The notes: a model not told the origin generated them from the letters alone. Shown: positions 55,061-64,000, counted from the first letter of the stretch. The stretch is DNA of 64,000 nt from DUQW01 sp050953805 (GCA_050953805.1 JBMNNE010000002.1:310001-374000), one strand, 5' to 3'. Numbers and translations: made by a program.

Positions 55061-57289
55061 TTAAAATTGTTTTTCTCTTAAAGCTTCAACTGGTATTTTG
55101 TTAGCTGCCATTCGCGAAGGAATTAATCCGGAAACATAACCAACTAAAACCGCAACCACTAAAGCCAGTAAGATATGGAGTGGATTAACGATGAATATTT
55201 TTTCTATTTCAAGTAATTTTTCAACAATTCTATTTAATGGATAAGTTAATATATGAGATGTTGCTGTACCAAATAGTCCAGATAAAACCCCAATCATAAT
55301 ATTTTCACTATTAAAGATTCTGGCAATATCTCTTTTTCTTGCCCCTAAAGCTCGTAAGATGCCAATTTCATTAGTTCTTTCGACTACTGAAGTATATGTA
55401 ATAACTGCAATCATCACTGAGGCAACAGCTAAACTAATAAATGAAAACCCGATTAATCCTAAAGTGGCAGCATTAATGGCAGTATTTGATAGGGTTGATA
55501 AGGTTGAAGATTCATCAGTAAATTTTAAATAATTTGGATGATTTTCATCAAACCCATTAATAACATTATAATTATTTAAATATTCCATAATTTCAGTTTT
55601 AGCTTCTAAACTAGAAGGATATAGGTCAATGTAATCAGTTGAATAAATAAATTCTGGATAATTATTTTCGACATAGGTTATCAAATCTTTAGTATATACA
55701 ATACCAGAATTGAAAATTGGAAACGATCCGTTATTTTTAATTCTTACAATTCCAGTAATGACTAGTTTTATCGCATTTTCATGATCAAAAGTAAGCGGTT
55801 GATATTCACCAGGTAAGTATAATATTTCAGTTCCAATTATGTCTTCAAAAGGAACATCAACACCAAGTTCATGCGTAATTCTAAGTTTAATTAAAAAACT
55901 AGCGTCAATTTCATTAAATTTATTAGTGACAAGTAATACTCCAAAGGTTTTATTGTCGGGATCGTTGGCCACTTCTGGTTTTTCTCCAGCAATAAGATCG
56001 TAAAGATCGTATACAATGTTTTTTTCAGGAAGTTGTGTGGCAATTAGATGCTTTTGATTCAATGGACTAGTATATTCTTCGATATCAGAATGAAATTTTA
56101 AATTATATAATTTGCCATTAGTATCAGGACCACGAGTATAAAAAGAATGTTTAATTCTAGGTCTAATTAAAAATCCTGAAAATAACTCGTCATTTTCTTG
56201 ATAATAATTAGTAACATAATCAACAAAATCAGGAGTGATCTTATTTGTTGTTTTAGCCATTGGTTGTGGTTCTTTTATGGATGGCAATACTCCATCTTCT
56301 AAATTTTCTAAATCAGGTAATTCAGGAATTGGGATATATTCCACATTTTGAGCAGCGTAATTACTAGATATATTAATTGGATAATGTCCTAAAACTTCGT
56401 TTTCAAACCTTTTAATTTCACGATTAGTTCCAGTTGAAAGAGCAAACGTCAAAGAAAGTCCAACAATTCCAACAGAAGAAGCGAAAATTGTTGCTAGAGT
56501 TCTTCCCACTTTATACTTTAAGTTTCTTACTGCAGAAATAAATGAAGTTTTAAAATTAATAAATGTCTTTTTTAAATTTAGTTCTTTTTTTCTTCTTTTC
56601 TTTCTTTCTGGTTTATAAGGATTTGAATCGGAGACGATTTTTCCATCTAATAGTCTAACAATTCTAGTGGCATATTTGGCCGCTAGTTCCTCATCATGAG
56701 TTACCATAATTACTAATTTTCCTTGAGAAACCTTATTGATTAACTCCATAATTTGTACGGCTGTTTCAGAATCAACCGATCCGGTTGGTTCATCAGCCAA
56801 AATAATATCAGGATTATTTGCTACAGCTCTAGCGATGGCAATTCTTTGACCTTGACCAACTGATAATTGATTAGGTCTTTTCATGGCGTGGTCAGACAAT
56901 CCAACTTCTTCTAATAACTCTAAAGCTCTAGCTCGACGTTCTTCATGATAAACACCACTTAAAGACATTCCCATTTCGATGTTTTCAAGGGCGTTTAGAT
57001 GTTTAATTAAATTATGGGTTTGGAAAATAAAACCTAAAGAATTATTTCGATATTGATCAAGCTGGTCATCATTAAAATCAGAAAGGGGATTACCTTGAAT
57101 ATAGATTTCTCCGGAGTTTGGTTTATCTAAAGCACCAATTAAATTTAAAAAGGTTGACTTACCGCAACCAGACGGACCTAAAATACAAACGAATTCTGAT
57201 TCTCTAAATTCGATTGAAATTCTGTTGACAGCTTTAGTAACAAACTTATCAACACCATAAGTTTTCTTTAGGCTTTTAATCTTTAACAA
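55061..57289 (-). CDS. ABC transporter ATPase-FtsX permease fusion, copy 2
   Basis: 742 aa. Residues 1-220 are a LolD/MacB-type ATPase: Walker A GPSGCGKSTFLN, Q-loop FIFQTHNL, signature LSVGQGQR (normally LSGGQ), Walker B IILADEPTGS and H-loop VTHD. A basic linker leads to the first membrane helix (about 263-285), a large outer domain (about 290-615) and three C-terminal helices of the FtsX type with VERTNEIGILRALGARKRDI and GLIPSRMAANKIPVEALR. Such proteins act mechanically on the outer face or export peptides and lipids. Start is TTG at 57289 behind GAGGA. It is second in a two-gene operon. Confidence 0.9.
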   Translation of the reverse strand: MLKIKSLKKTYGVDKFVTKAVNRISIEFRESEFVCILGPSGCGKSTFLNLIGALDKPNSGEIYIQGNPLSDFNDDQLDQYRNNSLGFIFQTHNLIKHLNALENIEMGMSLSGVYHEERRARALELLEEVGLSDHAMKRPNQLSVGQGQRIAIARAVANNPDIILADEPTGSVDSETAVQIMELINKVSQGKLVIMVTHDEELAAKYATRIVRLLDGKIVSDSNPYKPERKKRRKKELNLKKTFINFKTSFISAVRNLKYKVGRTLATIFASSVGIVGLSLTFALSTGTNREIKRFENEVLGHYPINISSNYAAQNVEYIPIPELPDLENLEDGVLPSIKEPQPMAKTTNKITPDFVDYVTNYYQENDELFSGFLIRPRIKHSFYTRGPDTNGKLYNLKFHSDIEEYTSPLNQKHLIATQLPEKNIVYDLYDLIAGEKPEVANDPDNKTFGVLLVTNKFNEIDASFLIKLRITHELGVDVPFEDIIGTEILYLPGEYQPLTFDHENAIKLVITGIVRIKNNGSFPIFNSGIVYTKDLITYVENNYPEFIYSTDYIDLYPSSLEAKTEIMEYLNNYNVINGFDENHPNYLKFTDESSTLSTLSNTAINAATLGLIGFSFISLAVASVMIAVITYTSVVERTNEIGILRALGARKRDIARIFNSENIMIGVLSGLFGTATSHILTYPLNRIVEKLLEIEKIFIVNPLHILLALVVAVLVGYVSGLIPSRMAANKIPVEALREKQF

Positions 57290-57315
57290 AACGAATCCTC
57301 TTTTCTTTTTGGAAA

Positions 57316-59535
57316 TTATTGTACCCGTAGTGATTCAACAGGATTTTTATTAGTAGCAATTCTAGATGGTAAAAATCCAGCAGCAAATGTAACAAAAAGG
57401 CTAATAGCCATCAGTGGTATACTATGCCACATATTAATTTGTGCCAAATGAGGAATATCATAAAAAGTTCTTGCGATAAAGTTAATTGGAATTGTTAGCA
57501 AGTGTGATATCGCAATAGAAAATACTCCGGCACTAAATCCGATAATAGTATTTTCCCCACTAAAAATTCTAAAAATATCAACTTTTCTTGCTCCCAAAGC
57601 ACGCAATATTCCAATTTCTTTCGTTCGTTCAACAACGGAAGTAAAGGTAATTGTCGCAATCATAACCGAAGATACTCCTAAGCTGATTGAAGAGAAGATG
57701 ATCAACCCCAATAGAATTACATTTATAATATTTTCAAGGTGATCCATATAAATTTGTGAGCGGTCGAAATAAATAATTGCTCTCGCATCGGCAGAAAGTG
57801 TTTCATTATATTTATCAATATGGTGGGCAATTTTATCTTTAGCTTTAAAATTTGCGGGAAATATGTGAACGTAGTCATAATCATTAACGGATACGGCCTT
57901 GGGGTAATTATCGGTTAGATATTCAACCAATTCGTCGGTAAATCCAATTCCATAATTCGAAATTGAAAATTCGCCCCCTTCTCGTTTTTTTACTATTCCA
58001 GAAATTTTGAGTTTAATCGATTCTTCAGCAGAAAAAACGTTGGCACTAAAAGCACCAGGCCACAAATAAAATTCTTTACCTAAAAATTCTTTAACTTGGA
58101 CATTTTCATATTCGCTTTCTGGATATCCCAAAAGACCTAAAATATGAGTCGGAATACGATTGTATTCGTTAACAAAAAAGACTACACCGAAGGTTTTATT
58201 TTCAATTTCGGTAACAGTAGAGGGTCTATCTCCCGCAACGTATTCATAAGAATAGTCAAAAACTTTACCGCGAGGTAATAAAGTTGCCTTAGCACCGGTT
58301 TGTTCACTTATTTTAGTAGCTTTTCCATAATCACCTGAGAAAAACTTGTAGGTTTTATCTCCGTTGTCAGTATTTGATTCAAATAAAATGGTGTAAGTTA
58401 ATTTAGGCTTTACTGTTACTCCTAAAACATTTTTATCATTTTCATTAGAATATTGATTAATATAGTCAACAAAATCTTGAGTTATTTGATTATATTGACT
58501 CGGATCATCGGTAACAGACCATTTTTTTTCAATTGGTAAAAGTGCCTCTCGATCCACGAAGTTTTCTTGAAAATATTCTTCAATATATACTAATTTTTCT
58601 TGTTGATACGAATCAAAGGAAACATTGATTGGATACCGCCCTAGTATTCTGGCTTGCAACTCGAATATTTCTTGCTTAATACCGCCTGCTAATGCGAAAA
58701 TCAAGGCTATGCCAATTAACCCAACAGATGAGGCTAACGCCATTAAAATAGATCTTCCAGGTTTAGTTCTTAAGTTTTTAAAAGATAAAGTTAAAGAGGT
58801 TCTAAAAGACATAAATTTCTTTTTCATTTTAAAACCATTAGAAGGTACTTCAGAAGAAGTAAATGGATCGGAATCGGAAAGTATTTTTCCATCATTTAAC
58901 TTTATAATTCTTGTAGAATATTCTTCTGCGAGTTGTGGATTATGAGTAACCATAATTACCAATTTATCTTTTCCAAACTCTTTTATTAATTTCATTATTT
59001 CTACAGCTGTCTTCGAATCAACAGAACCTGTTGGTTCATCGGCTAAAATAATCTCAGGATCATTAGCTAACGCTCTTGCAATTGCGACTCTTTGACTTTG
59101 ACCAACCGATAGTTGGTTAGGTTTTTTGTGTAAATGTTCAATTAAACCAACTTTATCCAATAATTCTAAAGCCTTTTCGTGGCTTTGCTTTCCCTTTAAG
59201 CCACTTAAAGTCATTCCCATTTTAACATTATCAATAATACTTAAATGCTGAATAAGATTATGGGTTTGAAAGATAAAACCAATTGTTTTATTTCGATACT
59301 TGTCAAGTTTTTTATCACCAAATTTTTTTAAACTAACTCCATTGAATCTAACTATTCCTGAATCTGGTGTATCTAGTGCTCCAAGCATGTTTAAAAGAGT
59401 GGTTTTACCACAACCAGATGGTCCTAGAATCGTGACAAATTCTGATTTTCTAAATTCAAGCGACATATTGTCGATTGCTTTAGTAACAAACTTGCCAACT
59501 GAATAAGATTTAGTTAGTTTTTCAAGTTTTAGCAT
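57316..59535 (-). CDS. ABC transporter ATPase-FtsX permease fusion, copy 1
   Basis: 739 aa, paralogue of the downstream gene with the same layout: ATPase (Walker A GPSGCGKTTLLN, Q-loop FIFQTHNLIQ, signature LSVGQSQR, Walker B IILADEPTGS, H-loop VTHN), membrane helix about 263-285, outer domain about 290-620, and a three-helix FtsX core with VERTKEIGILRALGARKVDI. The outer domains share little beyond short motifs such as NKTFGVVFFVNEYNRI. ATG start. 26 nt separate the two genes, so a heterodimer is plausible, each chain giving one ATPase and one permease. Both carry Gly-to-Val in the signature. Confidence 0.9.
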   Translation of the reverse strand: MLKLEKLTKSYSVGKFVTKAIDNMSLEFRKSEFVTILGPSGCGKTTLLNMLGALDTPDSGIVRFNGVSLKKFGDKKLDKYRNKTIGFIFQTHNLIQHLSIIDNVKMGMTLSGLKGKQSHEKALELLDKVGLIEHLHKKPNQLSVGQSQRVAIARALANDPEIILADEPTGSVDSKTAVEIMKLIKEFGKDKLVIMVTHNPQLAEEYSTRIIKLNDGKILSDSDPFTSSEVPSNGFKMKKKFMSFRTSLTLSFKNLRTKPGRSILMALASSVGLIGIALIFALAGGIKQEIFELQARILGRYPINVSFDSYQQEKLVYIEEYFQENFVDREALLPIEKKWSVTDDPSQYNQITQDFVDYINQYSNENDKNVLGVTVKPKLTYTILFESNTDNGDKTYKFFSGDYGKATKISEQTGAKATLLPRGKVFDYSYEYVAGDRPSTVTEIENKTFGVVFFVNEYNRIPTHILGLLGYPESEYENVQVKEFLGKEFYLWPGAFSANVFSAEESIKLKISGIVKKREGGEFSISNYGIGFTDELVEYLTDNYPKAVSVNDYDYVHIFPANFKAKDKIAHHIDKYNETLSADARAIIYFDRSQIYMDHLENIINVILLGLIIFSSISLGVSSVMIATITFTSVVERTKEIGILRALGARKVDIFRIFSGENTIIGFSAGVFSIAISHLLTIPINFIARTFYDIPHLAQINMWHSIPLMAISLFVTFAAGFLPSRIATNKNPVESLRVQ

Positions 59536-59757
59536 AAATGAGTACCTTTTCTATCGTTAATATCTACCAATAGTTTAACACATAAATTGATGTTTAAAAA
59601 GATAAACGATAAGTAATTTTTTTGTAGATAATTTAGAGTAAAAAAACAGTTATTTTTTAGTTAAAACTAATAAAATTAACAAAAATAAATAATGTTGTTC
59701 CTATCTTAGGTATGCGATTTTTCAGTATTTACTTTTTTTGTTAATAAAAAAACAAAT
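59536..59757. other. AT-rich intergenic region, no gene seen
   Basis: Very AT-rich gap between two minus-strand units. On the minus strand a TAAACT preceded by TGTGT near 59573-59580 might be the -10 of the ABC operon, but no firm promoter is assigned. No ORF or RNA structure is convincing. Confidence 0.4.
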
Positions 59758-59796
59758 ATAAAAAAACTTAACTTCTAATTGGGTTAGAAATTAAGT
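59758..59796 (-). terminator. Terminator of the thioredoxin-fold gene
   Basis: Read on the minus strand: ACTTAATTTCTAA pairs with TTAGAAGTTAAGT, then a run of T. One non-perfect pair in a 13-bp stem. Confidence 0.85.
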
Positions 59797-59821
59797 CTTC
59801 AAGTTAAAGTTTTATAAGTAC

Positions 59822-60136
59822 TTATTTATTTGATAAAAAGAACTTAAAAGTATCAGAAGTTTGCATTCCGGCGAATCGATTAATTATGTTTCTATTTTCT
59901 ATAATAATAAATGTTAGAGTACTAACAACGTCAAATTTTTTAACTAAATATTTATTTTTAGTAATATCAACAAGTTTAAAATCATAACGATCACTATATT
60001 CTTTAGCCCATTCTTCATATAAAGGTAATATTTCTTGACAAGCTAAACACCATGGCGCTATAAAAAGAAGGACAATCCTTTTTTTATTTAAGAGTACTTC
60101 ACGATTATAATTTAAATTAGTTAAATAAGTTAACAT
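59822..60136 (-). CDS. Thioredoxin-fold protein with CLAC active site
   Basis: 104 aa, cytoplasmic (no signal or membrane helix). Active site WCLAC sits after the LLFIAPW strand, as in thioredoxins (WCGPC); the cis-Pro position is replaced by VSTLTFIII, where Thr-Leu stands for the usual Thr-Pro. That loss could change redox behaviour. The role is probably thiol-disulphide exchange or a chaperone-like function. RBS GAGGG on the minus strand. It is a single gene divergent from the ecf operon. Confidence 0.8.
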   Translation of the reverse strand: MLTYLTNLNYNREVLLNKKRIVLLFIAPWCLACQEILPLYEEWAKEYSDRYDFKLVDITKNKYLVKKFDVVSTLTFIIIENRNIINRFAGMQTSDTFKFFLSNK

Positions 60137-60206
60137 ATTTTTCCCTCATGTCTTTCACTATTTAATATTATACACTATTATCAAGAAATTAGCCTCCTAA
60201 ATATGG

Positions 60207-60229
60207 TATAATATCATAGATATGATATT
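60207..60229 (+). promoter_or_regulatory. ecf operon promoter with overlapping dyad
   Basis: Extended -10 TGGTATAAT (to 60212); the perfect inverted repeat AATATCAT-AGAT-ATGATATT (60210-60229) covers the predicted start site, well placed for a repressor. No -35 is obvious. Confidence 0.6.
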
Positions 60230-60243
60230 GGTTGGTGAAAGAC

Positions 60244-61056
60244 TTGATAAAAATAGAGAATTTATCTTTTAAATATAGTGAAAAGCATGAAACAATTAAA
60301 AATATCTCTTTAGAAATCCCTAAAGGGAAGTGGGTTTCTATTTTAGGGCACAACGGTAGTGGCAAGTCAACGCTTGCTAAACTGCTAATGGGTCTTTTAA
60401 GAGCGGACGAAGGAGATATTCTTATTGGTGAAGAAAAAATATTGTTAACTGAAGATACCTTACAACAAATAAGAAAGAAAATGGGTATCGTTTTTCAAAA
60501 CCCTGATAATCAATTTGTTGGGGTTACAGTATTACACGATATCGCTTTTGGCATGGAAAATCAACAAGTGCCACGAGAAGAAATGTTAGAAAGAATTAAT
60601 CATTATGCTAGTTTAGTTGATATGCAAGATTACTTGCATAAAGGTCCACATGAACTTTCCGGAGGCCAAAAACAAAGAGTTGCAATTGCTGGAGCGTTAG
60701 CGATGGATTTGGAAATTATGATTTTTGATGAAGCAACTTCTATGTTAGATCCAAAAGGAACTAATGAAATTGTTGAATTAATCCAAAGATTAAATAAAGA
60801 GTACCAAAAAACAATTATTACTATTACTCATGATTTAGAGTTCGCTAATTTAAGTGATCATTTAATTGTCATGAGAGATGGAGAAATTATTTTAGAAGGA
60901 ACTCCCGAAGAAGTATTTAAAGAAGAAGAGTTATTAAAATCTTCTAATTTAGAATTACCTTTAGCTTTAAAACTACAAAATGATTTAAAAAAATATAACT
61001 TTAGTAATAAAGACAAAATTATGGAGGCGTTATGGAAATACGGTTTGAAAAAGTAA
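60244..61056 (+). CDS. ecfA1: ECF transporter ATPase A1
   Basis: 270 aa ATPase of the energy-coupling factor module that powers vitamin and metal S-components. Walker A GHNGSGKST, Q-loop VFQNPDNQF, signature LSGGQKQRVAIA, Walker B IMIFDEATSMLDP and H-loop TITHD are intact; QNPDNQF is typical of EcfA1. I place the start at TTG 60244 (IKIENLSFKY) because GGTGA lies five bases ahead; TTG 60232 and GTG 60235 are alternatives. It overlaps ecfA2 by 25 nt. Confidence 0.93.
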   Translation: MIKIENLSFKYSEKHETIKNISLEIPKGKWVSILGHNGSGKSTLAKLLMGLLRADEGDILIGEEKILLTEDTLQQIRKKMGIVFQNPDNQFVGVTVLHDIAFGMENQQVPREEMLERINHYASLVDMQDYLHKGPHELSGGQKQRVAIAGALAMDLEIMIFDEATSMLDPKGTNEIVELIQRLNKEYQKTIITITHDLEFANLSDHLIVMRDGEIILEGTPEEVFKEEELLKSSNLELPLALKLQNDLKKYNFSNKDKIMEALWKYGLKK

Positions 61057-61880
61057 ACTTTCAATATAGCGGCCTTACTGATACGACTCACGCACTAAAG
61101 GAAGTTGATTTAAAAATTGAGGGCAAAGGTGAATTTATTGCCGTTGTTGGGCATACCGGAAGCGGTAAATCAACATTAGTTCAATTAATGAACGGATTAT
61201 TAATTCCTAAAAGTGGTGAGGTTAATGTTTTTGGATTTACATTACCGCCAAAAAAACGACAAAAAATAAATCAACTTCGTCAAGAAGTCGGTTTAGTTTT
61301 TCAGTTTCCTGAATATCAATTGTTCGAAGAAACAGTTTTAAAAGATATTATGTTTGGTCCGAAAAACTTTAAAAAGACAGCAGCTGATGCTGAAAAAAGA
61401 GCGCTAGAAGCGGCCAAAATGGTTGGACTAAGTAGTGATGTTTTACAGGCATCTCCCTTTAGAATTAGTGGGGGTCAAATGAGAAGAGCGGCAATTGCTG
61501 GTATTTTAGCGATGGATCCTAAAGTTTTAGTGTTAGACGAACCAACAAGGGGATTAGACCCACAAGGTCGCACGGAGATGATGGAATTATTTAAAGAAAT
61601 TCATGAAGAAACGAATAAAACTATTATTTTAATTACTCACGATATGGATTTGGTTAGTGAATACGCTAAAAGAGTTATTGTTTTAAATGATGGAGTTATT
61701 ACTTTTGATGGAAATAAAGAAGAATTATTCCAACAAGAAGATTTTGAAAAATATCATTTAAGCGAACCATCAACTATTAAAATATTAAAATATTTAGAAT
61801 CAGAGACGGGATTAAAGTTTACTGAAAAGTATACTTATGATTCTCTTCTTCAATATATAGTGGAGGCCAAAGATGAATAA
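61032..61880 (+). CDS. ecfA2: ECF transporter ATPase A2
   Basis: 282 aa partner ATPase. Walker A GHTGSGKST, Q-loop VFQFPEYQLFE (the PEYQLF form marks EcfA2), signature ISGGQMRRAAIAG, Walker B VLVLDEPTRGLDP and H-loop LITHD. RBS ATGGAGG inside ecfA1; the 3' end overlaps ecfT by 8 nt. Confidence 0.95.
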   Translation: MEIRFEKVNFQYSGLTDTTHALKEVDLKIEGKGEFIAVVGHTGSGKSTLVQLMNGLLIPKSGEVNVFGFTLPPKKRQKINQLRQEVGLVFQFPEYQLFEETVLKDIMFGPKNFKKTAADAEKRALEAAKMVGLSSDVLQASPFRISGGQMRRAAIAGILAMDPKVLVLDEPTRGLDPQGRTEMMELFKEIHEETNKTIILITHDMDLVSEYAKRVIVLNDGVITFDGNKEELFQQEDFEKYHLSEPSTIKILKYLESETGLKFTEKYTYDSLLQYIVEAKDE

Positions 61881-62871
61881 TATTGTTATTGGACAATATG
61901 TCCCAAGAGATTCTTGGCTTCATCGCCTTGATCCTAGATATAAATTGATCACTTTAATAATTATGTTGGTTGCTCTGTTTATTATTCCAGTTAGAGTTGA
62001 GTGGCCATATTTAGTTACACTAGGTGGCTTAACATTAATAAATGTTTTATTAATTGCCACTTCAAAAGTACCTGTTATGAAAGTAATTAAAGGTTTTAGG
62101 CCAGTGATGTTTTTACTGACATTTACCTTTGTTATTCAAATTTTTTACTATCAAGTGGGTGATAGTGCTACTTTAGTTGTGCCTGAAATTCCACTTAATT
62201 TTACTTGGGCTAGTATTGGAGCGATATTATTAATTTTAATAATTTATTTCTTAACTAAGAAATACATTAAATTTTCATTTATTTATTTTTTAATTATGGT
62301 ATTTGGATTATTTGCGGTTCAATATGTGATACCAGCAAATTGGGGATTTATTGCTAGTTATAAGGTTGAACTATATGATGAATCGTTAATTAGAAGTGGA
62401 TTTTTAGTTTTAAGAATTTTAAATGTAATTATTTTAACATCACTTCTTACTTTAACAACAATGACAACTGATTTAAACTATGCGATTGAATCAATTTTAA
62501 AACCACTAAAAGTAGTTAAATTTCCAGTTGATACATTAGCGATGATGTTGTCGTTGACTTTAAGATATATTCCAACATTACTTGAAGAGACGAATAAAAT
62601 TATGAAAGCTCAAGCTTCAAGAGGGGTTGATTTTAAAGAGGGTAAATTAAAAGATAAAATTATGCAAATGGTTTCTTTATTAGTTCCAGTTTTTATTATT
62701 TCATTTAAACGCGCAGAAGATTTAAGTAACGCCATGGAAGCAAGAGGTTATCAAATTGGTGCTAAAAGAACTAAAATTGATGAATATAAAACGAAAGCAC
62801 CAGATATTGTTAGTTTAATTGTCACGACATTAATATTAGCATTAATTATTGTTGGTAGGATTTTGATTTAA
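61873..62871 (+). CDS. ecfT: ECF transporter transmembrane component T
   Basis: 332 aa membrane scaffold linking the ATPases to S-components. The N-terminus (GQYVPRDSWLHRLDPRYKL) and the two coupling-helix motifs with AQASRG and AMEARG are family marks. It is about 65 residues longer than the common form: residues about 112-160 add two hydrophobic segments in the middle. RBS GGAGG. Which vitamin is carried depends on S-components elsewhere; the EetB-like protein at 13184 resembles that class but is not shown to work with it. Confidence 0.93.
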   Translation: MNNIVIGQYVPRDSWLHRLDPRYKLITLIIMLVALFIIPVRVEWPYLVTLGGLTLINVLLIATSKVPVMKVIKGFRPVMFLLTFTFVIQIFYYQVGDSATLVVPEIPLNFTWASIGAILLILIIYFLTKKYIKFSFIYFLIMVFGLFAVQYVIPANWGFIASYKVELYDESLIRSGFLVLRILNVIILTSLLTLTTMTTDLNYAIESILKPLKVVKFPVDTLAMMLSLTLRYIPTLLEETNKIMKAQASRGVDFKEGKLKDKIMQMVSLLVPVFIISFKRAEDLSNAMEARGYQIGAKRTKIDEYKTKAPDIVSLIVTTLILALIIVGRILI

Positions 62872-62872
62872 A

Positions 62873-63598
62873 ATGTATCGCTATAAGTTAACAATCGCCT
62901 ATGATGGTAGTGATTATCATGGGATGCAACGATTAAATGATCATAAAAGTATTCAAAAAACTTTAGAAATAGCTTTAAAAAGAATGACTAGTCAAGAAGT
63001 AAAAGTGTTTACTTCTGGGAGAACTGATAAAGGAGTTCACGCTAAAGGTCAAGTTGTTCATTTTGATTTTATGGCCGAATTGGATAATAATACTTTGATG
63101 TTAGGGTTAAACAAAAGATTGCCGGAAGACGTTCGAGTAGTTAAAGCTGAATTAGTTAATAATAATTTTCATGCAAGACACGATGCGAAATCAAAAGAAT
63201 ATGAATATGTAATCTCCAAAACCGAATCAAATGTTTTTGCCCAAAGATATGAAGTTTATTATCCAAATTTGGATATAGATAAATTAAAAGAAGCGGCTAA
63301 ACTTTTAGAAGGAACTCATGATTTTGGTGGCTTTACGGTAACTAATGATTTAAAGCCAACGATTAAAATTATTTATTCGATTAAAATTAAAGAAACTAAA
63401 ACTCATATAAAAATTAGAATTCACGGTAATAGTTTCTTAAGATATCAAATTAGAAGAATGGTTGGGTTGTTAGTTGAAATCGGACAAGGAAAAAAAGATA
63501 TTTCAAAACTATTTGAAATACTTGAAACTAAAAATCAAAATATCGCTAACAAAACAGCTCCCGCTAAAGGCTTATACCTAGTTAAAATTTATTATTAA
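62873..63598 (+). CDS. truA: tRNA pseudouridine synthase A
   Basis: 241 aa, makes pseudouridine at tRNA positions 38-40. The catalytic Asp lies in SGRTDKGVHAKGQV near residue 50; AYDGSDYHGMQ at the start and RIHGNSFLRYQIRRMVG in the second half are typical. Start one base after the ecfT stop. The ecfA1-A2-T-truA order is common in Firmicutes. Confidence 0.96.
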   Translation: MYRYKLTIAYDGSDYHGMQRLNDHKSIQKTLEIALKRMTSQEVKVFTSGRTDKGVHAKGQVVHFDFMAELDNNTLMLGLNKRLPEDVRVVKAELVNNNFHARHDAKSKEYEYVISKTESNVFAQRYEVYYPNLDIDKLKEAAKLLEGTHDFGGFTVTNDLKPTIKIIYSIKIKETKTHIKIRIHGNSFLRYQIRRMVGLLVEIGQGKKDISKLFEILETKNQNIANKTAPAKGLYLVKIYY

Positions 63599-63611
63599 AA
63601 GGAGAAAAGTT

Positions 63612-64000
63612 ATGTTTATTACTTTTGAAGGTGGAGAAGGAAGCGGAAAAACTTCGATTGTTAAAGAAGTTGAAGCGGCCCTTATTAAAAAAGGATATCA
63701 AGTATTAGTTACTAGAGAACCAGGTGGAAGTCAAGTTGCTGAACAAATTCGAAGAGTAATTTTAGATTCTAAAAATACGTCGATGACGGCAGCAACCGAG
63801 GCCTTACTTTTTGCTGCCTCAAGAACTCAACACTTAGAAGAGAAAATACTTCCAGCTTTAAAAGAAGGTAAAATTGTTTTATGTGATCGTTATGTCGATT
63901 CATCTTTGGCCTATCAAGCATATGGCCGTGATTTAGGCTTTGACTTCGTTTCAAAAGCGAATAATTTTGCCTTTAAACATTTACCAAATATTACCTTTTA
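63612..64000 (+). CDS. tmk: Thymidylate kinase, 3' end outside window
   Basis: The first 129 residues are visible. P-loop FEGGEGSGKTS, TREPGGSQVAEQIR and the DR(Y) motif CDRYVDSSLAYQ identify dTMP kinase, which makes dTDP. RBS AAAGGAG, 13 nt after truA. The remaining lid and C-terminal helices lie beyond the window edge. With tdk at 14145 it covers the dTMP salvage route. Confidence 0.93.
   Translation, partial: MFITFEGGEGSGKTSIVKEVEAALIKKGYQVLVTREPGGSQVAEQIRRVILDSKNTSMTAATEALLFAASRTQHLEEKILPALKEGKIVLCDRYVDSSLAYQAYGRDLGFDFVSKANNFAFKHLPNITF

Overview
The window is an AT-rich, low-GC Gram-positive-type chromosome segment. TGA acts as a stop (it ends secY, rpsS, rpsE and the lipoprotein gene at 52451) and Trp is read from TGG, so the standard code is used. 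The 16S-tRNAIle-tRNAAla-23S-5S-tRNAVal operon, the S10-spc-alpha ribosomal cluster, membrane-anchored and lipid-anchored surface proteins without LPXTG sorting signals, and an ECF transporter core together suggest a Mollicutes relative outside the UGA=Trp lineages, such as Acholeplasmatales or Izemoplasmatales. That assignment is inference; the 16S gene at 21851-23373 would settle it.

Layout. 1-6752: a surface carbohydrate locus with a 5'-truncated GH3 enzyme, a repeat-rich lipoprotein with a CBM-like end and a permuted GH3 anchored at both ends. 6821-10013: glf, galE and a phosphodiesterase. 10150-21458: housekeeping genes (asnS, rpmE, tdk, tadA, SRP RNA, a Sfp-type PPTase, tkt, mnmG, rsmG), plus a two-gene flavin/electron-transfer module in which an ApbE flavin transferase is fused to a NusG_II domain and followed by an EetB-like membrane protein. 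21590-27794: tRNA-Tyr, one complete rRNA operon and nine further tRNAs. 27926-32024: ROK kinase; then the most unusual locus, a promoter-driven RNA with two tandem hairpins whose stems covary, directly upstream of a DUF2828 (TROVE-like plus vWA) gene and an XRE regulator; then a membrane-tethered EEP hydrolase. 32286-35213 and 52451-55012: two BspA-like surface lipoproteins that share a homologous promoter region. 35499-49804: ribosomal protein supercluster with secY, adk, map, infA and rpoA behind a structured leader. 49960-52250: oligoendopeptidase and a CIRCE-controlled Hsp20. 55061-59535 (minus): two tandem ATPase-FtsX-type ABC fusions. 59822-60136 (minus): a thioredoxin-fold protein. 60244-64000: ecfA1-ecfA2-ecfT-truA-tmk, tmk running off the window.

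How the parts fit. The surface genes describe a cell that binds and hydrolyses glycans with enzymes and adhesins held by lipid or transmembrane anchors. The ApbE-NusG_II/EetB pair points to flavinylation of extracytoplasmic proteins. The DUF2828 locus looks like an RNP module: a TROVE-like protein encoded just behind a structured RNA, by analogy with Ro60 and Y RNAs, although the RNA lacks a recognisable Y-RNA sequence. It is the best candidate for an undescribed system. No transposase, integrase, CRISPR array or prophage gene was seen.
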